A stretch of DNA of 64,000 bases. Origin: Bradyrhizobium oligotrophicum S58. Its GTDB lineage: Bacteria > Pseudomonadota > Alphaproteobacteria > Rhizobiales > Xanthobacteraceae. Both the position numbers and the translations under genes were made by a program. Every line of letters begins with the position of its first letter. Positions within the stretch are counted from its first letter, which is position 1. The notes under the pieces were generated by a model. That model worked only from the letters and a program-made list of their open reading frames with translations, was not told where the DNA came from and did no database searches. The DNA lies in the NCBI RefSeq assembly GCF_000344805.1, contig NC_020453.1:3939001-4003000 (forward strand). The letters run 5' to 3'. Shown here one piece after another: positions 20,801 to 28,283 of the stretch.

Positions 20801-23800
20801 AGCGGATTCCGAGCGTCAATCCGTCGAAGCGGATCTGCGGAAGCGACTGACCGGCCTTCGGCGGCGCAATCCACAATTCGTGAAAATCGATCCGCGGGCT
20901 CACGACGTCGCCGGCTTCGACGAAGTTGACCTGTCCGGAAATCGACAGCGCCGGCTTGCCGCCGAAGGCGGGCGAGGCCGGATGGAAGCCGATGCCGCGC
21001 AGTTCGAAATTGAACAGGTTGAAGAAGTTGAAGCGCTTGGCCGGCACCACGGCGACCTGGAAGCTGATCGCGCGCAGCAGCATCGACGCATCGCGGGCAA
21101 GCGGCGCCTTGTCGAGCGTGATGGTGATGCTGCCGAGGTACTTCAGCAGCCCGTCGGCAAACTCGCCCTCGCGCGGCTGGAATACCGCGGTCCCGGTCAG
21201 CGTGAAGTAGAAGTGGTAGCCGGCGCCTTCGCCGGTGAAATTCTGGAATTCGAGGCCGAGCGCCGTGATCGTCAGCACGAACCGCGTCGCGTGGCAGACG
21301 ATCGGATCGTTGGCCTTGTCGAGCTTGGCCTCGGCGCTCTGCACGATCAGCGACCCGTCGCTGCCGCGCCCCATCGAGATCGAGATGGTGGCATTGGCTT
21401 CGCCCACCAGTTCAGGCGGCAGTTGCCCGGAGCCCTTGATCGAGAACGCCTGGATTTCGCTGTTCTTGATCGACAGGCCGCCGCCGTCGAAGCGGAACGG
21501 CATGTCGACGCCGGCGAGTTGGACCGGGGTGTCGCGGTCGACCTTGGCCGAAAGGTCGAGCCCGCTGCGCGACATTCCGAGTTCGTCGACGTGAAACACG
21601 ATGCCGCGGCCGCCGCTCGCGACCTGGCCGTAGCTTAGGTCCAGCCGGACTTCGGGCGCCAGCGACAGCCGGACATCTCCATGCGAGAAATCCAGCCCGA
21701 AGAACGGAAACTTTCCGGTCGGCCAATGGATATCTCGGGGCGCAATGAGGACGATTTTGCCCGTGAGCCCCAGCAGATCGAAGCGCGTTTTGTCTTCTGT
21801 GTCTCCGCCGAAGATCCGGACCTTGTCACCGCCGGACAGGCGGACGCTGAAATTCGTCACGTCGACATTGACGTTGAGATCGAAATCGGCGCTGGTGTCC
21901 TTGAGCTTCAGCGTTACGCTGAGCGGCAGTTCGAACTGGCCGTTGCCTTTGTCGGTCGGTGCGGTCGGTGTCTTGTCGTTGATCTGGATATACTGGCCGA
22001 GCGTATCGAAAAATCTCGGCGTGCTCTGGTTGGTTGACTGCAGAAACGGCAACAGCCTCTTGGTCTGGGCCTCGATCGTTGCGGTGACAGTGTTCGTCCA
22101 ATCGAGCGGCCCGTAGGTGAGCGCGCCGGAGATGCGCGTGACCTGCAGGCCGGCGGGCAGGCTGGTCCCCGCCGGCAGCGTGACCGGCGTCTGCTGGATC
22201 GCCGCCTTGCAGGCCTGCATGAATTGGACCTTGCCGCCGCTGAGGCGAATGAGCGCGATCGCCGTCTTGTCGGTCTTCAGATGGGCGGTGATCTGGATCA
22301 GCCTCTTGTCGACGAGCCGGTTGCCGTCGCCATCGGTATCCCTGACGGCTTCCACGCCGGCGTCGCGCGAGAGCCAGAGGTCGGTCCCCAGGATCGCGGG
22401 CGAATTCATCGGCGGCGCGGCCAGCAGCGCCACGTTCGGCGTACCGTCGAGATCGATGACGAGCATCGGTTGCCAATCCAGGGGAATGTCGAGGCTGAGC
22501 CCGAGTTCCTGGCCGGTGAAATGCTGGCCGGGCGGGCTGACCCATGCCGGTGAGATCACGATCTGGCGCAGCGCATAGGTGCGCGCGTCGAGCCGTACCT
22601 CCACGACCAGCGCGATCCCGGGGCCACTGCTGCCCAGAGACTTGATCGCATCGCACAGCATCCGCGTCAGTTTCGCCAGCACTTCGCCGACGGCTTCGGC
22701 AACGCCGAGCAGCGCGTGAGCGGCGGCGCCTACCTGCTGCGCCAGCCAGCGCACGGCCGCCGCCATCATGTCGGCGACACGGTCGAGCACCTTGAAGACA
22801 TTGGACAGGTCCGGCACGTCCGGACCCTGGACGTGAAGCGCCGACAAGAAGCGGATCAGCGCCTGGGCAAGATCGGCTGCCTCCTGCGCCGCCAGCGCGA
22901 CCAGCTTGACCGGGTAGGGCTCGACGATCTCCAGTACTGTCAATTGTCCCGACGTCGCACCGGTCGGGGTGTCGAAGGTCTGGGCATATTCGGCGTGGAA
23001 GGCGATCAGCAGCGCAGGATCGTTCTTGGCGCGGATCAGCACGCGCGGCAGTTTGAGGGTTGCGGTGACGCCGACCGCCGTCGGATGTTCGAGGTCGACC
23101 GGCGGAATCTGGATGTCCAGCCGGGACGCCGCCAGTTCGATCTTGAACGGCAGCGCATCAGGCTTTTCGATCACCGTCGCGGGCAGGTCGATGCCCGGGG
23201 ACCCGGCGGGAGCGATGGTTCCCGCCAGCGTCAGTTTGCCAGCCGCGTCGAGCGTGATGCCGAAACCGTTGATGCTGGCAATGTCGGTCGGGTGGCCCCC
23301 GGCGGGGTCGATTTCGCACACCAGCGTCCCGTCGCCGCGTTCCGCGGCAGCGGTCGTGATCTCCAGCTGCTTCGTCGCGTTGATCGCCAGCTTCAGTTTG
23401 GGCGCCGTGGTCCACCTGACCCATATTGGCGATTTGCCGAGATTGATCTTCGGGATCGGCAGGTCGAACCGGAACAGGTTGAGCAGTTCGCTCAGATCCA
23501 GCGACGGCCAGTCCAGATGCGGCCACGGAATCTTCGGCCAGCGCAAATGAAGCGCGGGAAAGCGGGGCAGCGGATGCAGCGAAATCGAGGGCAGCAGATT
23601 GACCAGTTCATCGCGCGTCAGCGTGACCTCGAAGCCGAATTCGGCGTCCGCATTCGCGCCGCCCGCCAAGGTCGACACCGTTATCTGTCCGCTTCCAGCA
23701 AACGTCGCCGTCAGCAGCGCGGTGTCGTCGTGGCCGGGATTGAAAGCGGTGAGGTCGATCTTGAGGTGGGCCTCGAATTTTCCGCCACCCGCGACCGGCA

Positions 23801-24215
23801 GTCCGCTGATGCCGAAGAAGCCGGCCGCCGCAAGGTCGATCGAGACGTTGGCGAGCGCGCTCCGCAACGCGTCGCGCTCCGCCTCGGCGACCGCGGCCAA
23901 CGCGAATGCGGCATCGTCTCTCAGCTTCTTGATATCTTGCTGGATCCCGCTCCAGGATTTGAGATTCCATGGATTGAGTGTGACGTCGGCATCCGCGATC
24001 AGAATCGATTCCCGCGGATGGTTGGCCGCCGTCGACGCATGGGACGGAATGACGACCGGATTGATCTTGATTCTGCCGCTGCCTTGCGGCGTGGTGACGA
24101 GAATCTCCTCGACCGTGAATGGATCGTTTGGAGTGAGACCCGCAATGGTCAGGGCGTTTGTTGCGCCCGCAAATAGAATAATGCTCGCCGCCATCCACGC
24201 CCCCGGTGTCGGCAT
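11838..24215 (-). CDS. Giant beta-rich hypothetical protein A (4125 aa)
   Basis: A single open frame of 4125 residues. The N-terminus (MPTPGAWMAASIILFAGATNALTIAG by halves) is mildly hydrophobic and could be a weak signal, though it may simply be a first beta strand; an ATG at 24194 is an alternative start. Residues about 60-420 and 600-1570 are glycine-rich alternating beta strands, with a helical insert at about 430-540. The part around 1050-1570 (GIGF-, FFLYG- and GFGYRF-type strands) resembles the character of DUF6603 giant proteins; this is an impression, not a search result. Around residues 1990-2110 there is a fibronectin-III-like stretch (RLDWD, HYRIERI, LRYVVVPVD). The last 2000 residues are unassigned. 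It heads the operon with giant protein B. Confidence 0.85.
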   Translation of the reverse strand: MPTPGAWMAASIILFAGATNALTIAGLTPNDPFTVEEILVTTPQGSGRIKINPVVIPSHASTAANHPRESILIADADVTLNPWNLKSWSGIQQDIKKLRDDAAFALAAVAEAERDALRSALANVSIDLAAAGFFGISGLPVAGGGKFEAHLKIDLTAFNPGHDDTALLTATFAGSGQITVSTLAGGANADAEFGFEVTLTRDELVNLLPSISLHPLPRFPALHLRWPKIPWPHLDWPSLDLSELLNLFRFDLPIPKINLGKSPIWVRWTTAPKLKLAINATKQLEITTAAAERGDGTLVCEIDPAGGHPTDIASINGFGITLDAAGKLTLAGTIAPAGSPGIDLPATVIEKPDALPFKIELAASRLDIQIPPVDLEHPTAVGVTATLKLPRVLIRAKNDPALLIAFHAEYAQTFDTPTGATSGQLTVLEIVEPYPVKLVALAAQEAADLAQALIRFLSALHVQGPDVPDLSNVFKVLDRVADMMAAAVRWLAQQVGAAAHALLGVAEAVGEVLAKLTRMLCDAIKSLGSSGPGIALVVEVRLDARTYALRQIVISPAWVSPPGQHFTGQELGLSLDIPLDWQPMLVIDLDGTPNVALLAAPPMNSPAILGTDLWLSRDAGVEAVRDTDGDGNRLVDKRLIQITAHLKTDKTAIALIRLSGGKVQFMQACKAAIQQTPVTLPAGTSLPAGLQVTRISGALTYGPLDWTNTVTATIEAQTKRLLPFLQSTNQSTPRFFDTLGQYIQINDKTPTAPTDKGNGQFELPLSVTLKLKDTSADFDLNVNVDVTNFSVRLSGGDKVRIFGGDTEDKTRFDLLGLTGKIVLIAPRDIHWPTGKFPFFGLDFSHGDVRLSLAPEVRLDLSYGQVASGGRGIVFHVDELGMSRSGLDLSAKVDRDTPVQLAGVDMPFRFDGGGLSIKNSEIQAFSIKGSGQLPPELVGEANATISISMGRGSDGSLIVQSAEAKLDKANDPIVCHATRFVLTITALGLEFQNFTGEGAGYHFYFTLTGTAVFQPREGEFADGLLKYLGSITITLDKAPLARDASMLLRAISFQVAVVPAKRFNFFNLFNFELRGIGFHPASPAFGGKPALSISGQVNFVEAGDVVSPRIDFHELWIAPPKAGQSLPQIRFDGLTLGIRFGGAASIEGTAMTVDDTLPSLYSPGALPKDVTVHGFLASGKLTIKGWGAMSASMGFLELRKPGGDLRQAFFLYGEADDLSIEIPTPVGPIYLREVGFGFGYRFTLAAFNRADQVTNVKDLIKVLDDISKYQGNLASVRSWEPEAEGNRVTLALRGLITIESASGESEYNADGEKELPNPILFDIVAALRSDFTFFLNARVWIARNYADWHDSSANDSWRNNPTLRGYVYLSVPRKEFLGRLIADGTGDVDGTHPKLPAPLVKAMKGIRWSATTYIRPGLFHQEFGWPYELGFTFEEKQGGGAFQIVCQGGLINRIEDGAMLYGIAFRANGYAQFGGQVGGRSFGASVVARADFSISAKFIAYISVKRFSDTLFYGSIAFDISLSLQVRIWLEFSVGFTDIHLEVGFSVSLTISIALEAAATPNSIAARGSASVGVGAFGRHIRLGIAFAVNPGRLDEARARVERFMQLGLTVAMPDAEKGLAPPAPELPRGPRAGDADQAVDNALDKHEAVTAPLPGALPIAQGRDLQPTAYWAMLFPVAGDHDQFVMVFVPRDHTETGLDNSVLPTVGTDGQLLGSFYPPPYGKRTDATGAVVDGPNANALQIALESGPGFSIDRFKWTGGTETVTVNATAPLPLQYNFDAVVARTADKKDSIKLDNFLSQCFVVRDKPQKSTSLGEPWAKRISAAPERLPDTREAAAQVLTEAGRDQLALGLEERAANDIEERRSAAVASLCDSAANLAASPAAWNQPATEGIDARSFGVAFRIDRTEIDALFPLKDDNPRKATFKLQAVDSTITPLDGNVHLFNPPERMFSERGPRLADPVIEATPNGIRLDWDLEPAFGPSAGVWHDPEFNLKHYRIERIVTTANSLDSRYKPLRITTKAAGPMRLVRDPVTANFVWRFVRPNAQFVDDLSDLPAELRRLLLPPSNIPANAPAGPPANLPDPPPSMLRYVVVPVDTAGTDGPPTPLVLQTTKAEPARKGVARAVLHFEYRGSQEKVVADVTTTTSLMPAFTLGIDDGGDLPAADPKKRKDLKSPRVYVVRVRKELAIPIGHYGSDAVSDARARPSAADFATKRPTDRDFVITLTDGLLPTAPGTPAEKVQEPSFDDPSAVVAATSPATPGYMINDLDGFRAAIGARRTPQDRLDNGPIGVRFAIQPQLNPTVNGDEPPWCPMDTTILIALTDVVTPDNSADNLPAVAAPVEVFEHPVKIDSAPLLAEDLDGEAGRVTILHPQKDATLAQLVGWRDGSTGTPPVVRLRDAARRVGTKVRWNARPAASETPATDRSAKRNALYFAGYDLFELDVAGEAEGATSAPTALTMHYLFSSSNVDANPGNALRVHVADGMMDAILVGGDQVANLDSLDDSGDAAKGQIRVIQVDNPANALTFDLKLCVRARGYRKLVVEPVPGKPPFADGKALALIFTRDPPASHLARVQALPASLARLDPAEIIDFAKIEAHYPSETSRLLASTATRQGAWYSPAESFLVWPERILRRSLALNVDEPVLTELLSNGRPERIAVALKITGAFDKADHLDGEIRRVLRTGSEETQNSNGFKPADAAGWTAASLRELFQSLVWNSNKPEIRAGYDKLPLPFRNARLTVSALKSGAPDVVLGSADWQIDLDPAMHPVLADVIDRARYATLPDRILRYPQLVLDAAARQAIETWLSNPANTIGASVWFDLRDWTAPVSKPALGFQLDGDFRFASVESPAEFRIEPPREKTTVSRTDVIKQIMGAIQRLTLQLDGKQVAAIGALSPANLVVKLGTAPGAPASTPQPFTVAAQTRPGPRYRRYEPVLEQSPKINAKEIAGWFDETPVQRDPYGWSILRSLGLAAGLKLYDTEARDYLPPAETLETLLGAFAEILPRYPIAGIGAPFVDIITHAGGTMSLASFDGSMSGVAADEVEALRSDKALSLVQIAMRPTVDRFARVWTDHGDERPGSFEPIEKVVAYFAVKPTDPTGAPKITIDLNGLNPAPGLVAIAEVIDLSSGLAKPPVVTLVSKAGTGNAELRTAMLDGVGEQQTLDIDASRLAPKAVAAIVRVTVNAGDAAQIFSQPAGSTWVTGATIEEISSPDGPEVQPFGRFPDMTARRYGALAAAGGHQSLIDAIERFRIYAVRRLPDGWPNATDVPTLVARIPEWTRRFFNHGPAAQPDRSAMPLFAIAEVTRPDPWRVGVAGDGTMEVLFTHDDRKRRLKRYAVRPFGRYEAFADALTHASDPDVPPQPPRLGGAWSDILADGADVQRKFEENWSQRFFDVVLPRTEPLAPPVLIEARRVEILPPATATDPAPRKVLELLYTRHPEEVLSEANVTVEGALSFETVSYGFWREFPMQCWANDLGSGSTTEKFGDWDRRPAPFQLIESDDEFGGLAQVPAPDGKSGLVPGRFTDGWRGALALRTEAIPYFFRTHVAAFASAGVVVSEPVIATIEEGHYELALPWKPGATAKPDDIFVSTPPPVWSVARHCSGPNPEIWVTFDLPLARLFDSMPQDSRKIWLQGNIPDVFMLPDPVARHEIGVVATDDAGLSAASAEIDIIGQQRTVTRPEPGKPVTASGYRMNLVGPLFSPSSSVLLSPARQSGSGTWWKLSPSVLVKPNATLPSDKFAPSIAAKDPTSGGTDPLRGFLLAPEEFGAAGIWPVVAPTTTLTFEVHVPTVNTGWPAFVAAVAAWRAVYLDYRAVAGAKAIWEFLDLWANTSWPPPATQPKKLTTAEFAAGLPWPPSTLPPDVSMSESGGWNWPTLTGGGVAQRQRVRAIVPKTGYSAKDFRTKIGEPICAEMRRVVTACDELKNPFANYAPLNTVLPADPPVLPPSGSIAKAAYRLATTKTLPECLDVVAAIPITVDRTAANIATKINDLIAAIEALRFTSTAIFDLGALEDEVADAVEMHLPCHALADASIVAKLADVDAGALGRLRVWSLLLRQPPDDGERKQMMDAIGQLAPDPQEDKAGLVKFVDRSLADQIFGSGRSPRIKVYRGTSVPQLDPIQRAGA

Positions 24216-24334
24216 TTGAGTTGGCGTGAATATGAGCCAACAATTTTAAGTTGTTTATTTTTATTCAATCATAAATGATGGCGCATTGCCAAGCTCGCCT
24301 TGAGGTTTTTTTCAGCTGCGCCGGGGGACGCATC
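24216..24334. promoter_or_regulatory. AT-rich divergent promoter region
   Basis: The 119 bp between giant protein A and the divergent membrane-protein gene contain an AT-rich core at about 24239-24280, in sharp contrast to the GC-rich coding sequence on both sides. It is the only place from which the 21-kb giant-protein operon and the divergent gene could both be driven. TTGAAT and AAAATT on the minus strand, and TTGTTT on the plus strand, are possible promoter elements, but none is convincing alone. No clear operator palindrome is seen. Confidence 0.45.
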
Positions 24335-26167
24335 ATGGCCGATCAGGATTTGCTCTCGATCGTGTGGGGAGAAACATCGGGACTCGCCGCCAAGGATCGC
24401 AGTGATCAGACGCTCACGCGATTGCACGCCGTGGTCGCCAAGCTTGCCGCCGCGGCCAAGCGTCGCGGTCTGGACGGTGACCTCAAGCGGCAATTGGCGC
24501 CGCGCGCCGACGCCGCCGCCGCGATGGTCACTTACAACATGATGGTGTCGACCGTGAACGCGGTCGATACCAACGCCTTTATGCCTCCGGCCGAGTTGCC
24601 GGAGCGCGCGGTACTCTGGGAAATCAACGAGAGCGGCGTGCCGCCGCGCGACAATCTACCGCCGAAGTCGCTCGCCTGGATTTCCGACCCGGATGTAAAG
24701 CCCGGCGGCGACTTTGTTGCAGGCATCGGCGCGCAGGCGCGAACCTATCGGCTGTTCGAATCTGCAAAAGTCCCCACCGATTACGAATTGCCCTTTGCTT
24801 CCAGCTATACCGGTTCCGGCGTCGTCCCGTCGTCGGACGGACAACGCTGGTATCGAAAGCCGAGCTGGTGGATCGGCCTCTCCGGCGGAGTGCTGTTTTT
24901 TCTCGCGGCGTTCAGCCTACTGTGGACCGCGAGCAGTTTCAGCCAGGCCTATGATCTCCTGACCAACCGGCAGATCGAAAAGGGCCAGAAATTCTCAAGC
25001 TCGCTGCCTTTGCCGCCATGTCCCCCCGAAGGGGCCGCTGACCAGAAAACCTGCGAGACCCCGGGCGATGTCCTGAAAGACAAGAAGGGCAAGGCGCTGG
25101 ATGACGCAAGGCAGCAGCGGGACAAGAAGCTGTACGACCTGTTTTCCGATCGGGGGCCCGCATGCGTTGACCAACTGACCAAATGGGCCGAGGCGACCAG
25201 ACCGCCGGCCGATCCGAGGGGCGTTTCGGCGACCGACCGGCAGAAAAATCTCGACTGCCTCGCCATGCTCGGCGAAGCCGTCAAGTTTGCCGCGCAAAAC
25301 CTCGTCATCAAGGCCGACACTTGGCCAGGGCACGTGGCCCAGTTCGTCGGGTGGTGGCTGTTCGGCTGGCACGTGCCGGTGGGCGGAACCCACGGCGTGT
25401 CGCTGGCCATGCCGGCAACGCTGATGATGCTCGGCGTCATTCTGGTGCTGGTCGGGCTCGGCAAGGGCGTCAACGGAACGCCGCTCGGCGCGCTGATCAG
25501 TCCGAACGGCCGGTACTCGCTGGCGCTGGCCCAGGTGACGTTCTGGACTGTTCTCGTCCTGACCAGCGTGATGGCGATTGCGATCTTCAACGGAGGTCTC
25601 GTCTCCGAAATGGCGCGCAATTTCCCCAAGGCGGTGGCCGATTTGCCTAACGCGGTCAAAAACGGATTCTTTCCAGAGATTCCGACGGGAATCTGGGGTG
25701 TACTGGGGATTTCGTTCGGCTCGACCGTGTTGTCCGCCTTGATCAAGTCGATCAAGGGCTCCGACGACTCCCTGGCGATCTCGGCCGACAATACGCGGCA
25801 GGTCGGCAGCGTCGGCATGTTCAAGGACAAGGTCACGGGATACGATCCGCGGCACCGTGCCTCGATTGCCGACTGGTTTCTCGGCGAAGACACCGACAAC
25901 AAGGACAAGATCGACATCTCGCGCGTGCAGATGGTGCTGATCACGTCGGGCCTGCTGGTGACCTACGGAAACGCCATCTTCTCGGCGATCAACGATCTCA
26001 CGCAGCAGGAAATCCTGCTCGCGATCCAGAGGGTCGATATCCTGATTGCCGCATTGCCGCCGGTCGGAACGTCGATGGCCGCCATGATGGCGGTTAGTCA
26101 CGCCACTTATCTGGTGGCGAAAGCCGCATCCACGACGCCGAGCACGACACCGGAGAAACCAAAGTAG
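24335..26167 (+). CDS. Multi-pass membrane protein divergent to giant genes
   Basis: A 610-residue protein. The ATG at 24335 is chosen because GGGGGA lies 7 bases upstream; an upstream in-frame ATG lacks a site. About 175 cytoplasmic-looking residues precede membrane helix 1 (about 178-200). A soluble loop of about 150 residues with a few cysteines follows, then about five helices (roughly 352-378, 397-422, 448-472, 531-555, 568-598). Two helices begin with a similar motif: GRYSLALAQVTFWT and DISRVQMVLIT, suggesting an internal duplication of an (S)xxQxxxW-type helix start. It has no recognisable transporter or channel signature. Its divergent position suggests it works with the giant proteins, perhaps as their membrane anchor or export partner (inference). 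Confidence 0.8.
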   Translation: MADQDLLSIVWGETSGLAAKDRSDQTLTRLHAVVAKLAAAAKRRGLDGDLKRQLAPRADAAAAMVTYNMMVSTVNAVDTNAFMPPAELPERAVLWEINESGVPPRDNLPPKSLAWISDPDVKPGGDFVAGIGAQARTYRLFESAKVPTDYELPFASSYTGSGVVPSSDGQRWYRKPSWWIGLSGGVLFFLAAFSLLWTASSFSQAYDLLTNRQIEKGQKFSSSLPLPPCPPEGAADQKTCETPGDVLKDKKGKALDDARQQRDKKLYDLFSDRGPACVDQLTKWAEATRPPADPRGVSATDRQKNLDCLAMLGEAVKFAAQNLVIKADTWPGHVAQFVGWWLFGWHVPVGGTHGVSLAMPATLMMLGVILVLVGLGKGVNGTPLGALISPNGRYSLALAQVTFWTVLVLTSVMAIAIFNGGLVSEMARNFPKAVADLPNAVKNGFFPEIPTGIWGVLGISFGSTVLSALIKSIKGSDDSLAISADNTRQVGSVGMFKDKVTGYDPRHRASIADWFLGEDTDNKDKIDISRVQMVLITSGLLVTYGNAIFSAINDLTQQEILLAIQRVDILIAALPPVGTSMAAMMAVSHATYLVAKAASTTPSTTPEKPK

Positions 26168-26393
26168 CCGCGCGCGCGGTCGCTTGAAGGAGGGCCAGTC
26201 TGATCCGCGACGGAGAGCACCCCACCTTGAGCGCTTTTCCTCACCGTGCACTACAGCGCCCAACGGAGGGAGGAAGCTGCTCAACCTAGGCTAGATTTCG
26301 ATCATTGAGGTGCATATCCGCGCCGAGCGAAACAATCACCGTCTACGCCGCGCGGGGCTGAAGCTCAACTGAAAGCCTCTCGGCGTACGCCTC

Positions 26394-28283
26394 CTACTTC
26401 GCTCCCTCGGACCGCAGAATGCGGCGCTCCAGATTGCGCCGCCGGCGCTTCTGTTCAGCGGACACGGCCGCGGCCTGCTTCAAATAAGCCGCCTTTTCTT
26501 TTCCCTTCAATTTCTTCGCAAATTCCAGGATAGTATAATACCAGCTGTGATGCGCGGCTGTATCCGTCGGCTCAATCTCTGCAGCCCGGCGGTATTTCTC
26601 AAATGCCGCCTTATAGCTTTTGGGGGCGCCGGTGCTACGGGCGAGATCGGCAAGTGCGTGGCCCCAGCTCAAATAGACGCTGAAATAGTTTGGATTAGCC
26701 GCTCCCGCAGCTTGGAAATGCACCATCGACTTCTTAAACAGCACGAGGTCGTCCGTGATCCGCGCCAAATCATGTAATGCCTTGGCAAAATTATTGTGAA
26801 CGATGTCGGGCGTCTGGGTGTGTCGGAGCGCCGCTTCGTAATGATAAAATGCTTCTCTCAGTATCCCATTGTCGCTGCGAGGATACTCTGCGCGCGCCAG
26901 ATCCGCCAACGCATTCGCCAAATTGTTGTGGGCGTCTGAAAATTGAGGATCTATTGCCAGTGCAGCCCGATATTTGGCGACGGCGCGGTTGAGCAGCGCT
27001 TCCGCCGCCCTAGTCATCACTTCCATTGCGCCATCCCGGACTGCCATGGACAGGTCGAATAGGACATTGCCCCAATTGTAGAGGGCATCAGCTTCGGTGG
27101 CCTGAATTTTCGTAGCGATGGCGAAATGCTCAGCGGCTTTCCGATAAGCGTCACGATCATCGTCGATTTTCGCCGTTGAGTGCGCGCGATCGCCCAAAAT
27201 CATTTGGGACCAGCCGTAAATCTCCCGTTCCCGCTCGGTTAGCCTCTTCAGCGACCGGCCCCTGAACAACGCGGCAACACGCTCATGCTCGCCTGCGAGG
27301 AAATAGTATTCGGCAGATAGGACCTGCTCTTGGCCGGCGATCAGGGCGTCGAGCTGGGGCCGAATGACGGCGGCGACGTCAAACCGGCTTTCGCGGAGCC
27401 CAGGCTCGTCGTCCAGATTGTTTCTCGGGGCTTTGTAGTCCTTCAGCATCTGAAACATAGATTTTAGATGCGAAAACGGCTGCGTTACGAAACGCGGGGG
27501 AAAGCATCCGAGCCTTTGAGCGAGCGTAACGAAGAAATCATCGGCATCCCAATCACCCAAGAAGTGCGTGCCGTGTCGGGGGGTGAGGAGCCGTTTGGAG
27601 ACATGGGCGGGTGGCGTCTTTCCATGGCCTACCCAATAGAGCCCATACTCAAACGTCCGGACATTGGCCAGAAGATCAAAAACAGGATCGTTATCGCCAC
27701 TATAACCGACCACAATCCAGATCCGGCCTTTGTGCGCATCCTCGAAAACAGGTTTCACATAGCGTCGATGTTTGTTCATCTCCTCACGTGTGTTGAGAAG
27801 CACAAAGCCATCACGCTGGCCATGGAGATGGAATATCGATTTTTCACTCACCTGATCAGGATTGAAAAGATGCGATGCGGCGAAGTCATAAACTGCCGGG
27901 AATGAGTTTATAAGTGAGCAGGCCCTGGAAACGAGAGGATCAAAATTGGTGGTAAGTACCCGATCGATAAAGTCGTGATCAATAAGTTGAGCGAGCGCGA
28001 GGTGGGCCCAATTGATTTTCGCATTATCGATGTATCCGCCAATAAGGTCGCGGCGGAGCCCCCGGTCGAGACTGGCCATGCAGCCAGGATAGTCTTTCGG
28101 GGTCGCACGCGCGTAGGCGGCAGGATATGTTGTCCTAATATGCTCGATCACGGCACTTGCCGACGGTATCCCCGCGCTGATCGAACAGCCGGCACCGAGT
28201 AGCACGGTGCATTCTCGCGTTGTGCCCGGTTTCGGCCGCAGCGCCTCAACAATGTCTTCTAACGTACGAGGAGGCGTTGGCAT
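26394..28283 (-). CDS. SIR2-like NADase domain protein with TPR repeats
   Basis: A 629-residue protein likely to act in abortive antiphage defence by NAD+ consumption. The N-terminal SIR2-like domain shows GAGCSISAGIP (residues 30-40, NAD-binding loop), TTNFD (111-115), FHLHG with candidate catalytic His154, and VVGYSGDND (191-199). From about residue 320 to the end there are TPR-type helical pairs (for example the DAHNNLANALADLA and NYFSVYLSWGHALADLA repeats) that would sense a trigger or oligomerise. SIR2-plus-helical-repeat proteins are a known defence architecture (DSR, Thoeris ThsA and Avs5 use SIR2 effectors). There is no HerA helicase beside it. The start is ATG 28283, with a TTG one codon upstream. 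The gene is less GC-rich than the giant locus, as expected for transferred DNA. Confidence 0.85.
   Translation of the reverse strand: MPTPPRTLEDIVEALRPKPGTTRECTVLLGAGCSISAGIPSASAVIEHIRTTYPAAYARATPKDYPGCMASLDRGLRRDLIGGYIDNAKINWAHLALAQLIDHDFIDRVLTTNFDPLVSRACSLINSFPAVYDFAASHLFNPDQVSEKSIFHLHGQRDGFVLLNTREEMNKHRRYVKPVFEDAHKGRIWIVVGYSGDNDPVFDLLANVRTFEYGLYWVGHGKTPPAHVSKRLLTPRHGTHFLGDWDADDFFVTLAQRLGCFPPRFVTQPFSHLKSMFQMLKDYKAPRNNLDDEPGLRESRFDVAAVIRPQLDALIAGQEQVLSAEYYFLAGEHERVAALFRGRSLKRLTEREREIYGWSQMILGDRAHSTAKIDDDRDAYRKAAEHFAIATKIQATEADALYNWGNVLFDLSMAVRDGAMEVMTRAAEALLNRAVAKYRAALAIDPQFSDAHNNLANALADLARAEYPRSDNGILREAFYHYEAALRHTQTPDIVHNNFAKALHDLARITDDLVLFKKSMVHFQAAGAANPNYFSVYLSWGHALADLARSTGAPKSYKAAFEKYRRAAEIEPTDTAAHHSWYYTILEFAKKLKGKEKAAYLKQAAAVSAEQKRRRRNLERRILRSEGAK

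Noticed and set aside
18228..21638. 1136-codon plus-strand frame opposite giant gene A
   Set aside because: Arg-rich composition without motifs; it is the GC-driven shadow of a real long gene on the other strand, and no ribosome-binding site precedes it.
22716..24176. 486-codon plus-strand frame in giant gene A
   Set aside because: Shadow frame, Arg/Asp/Gln-rich, no start site or similarity.
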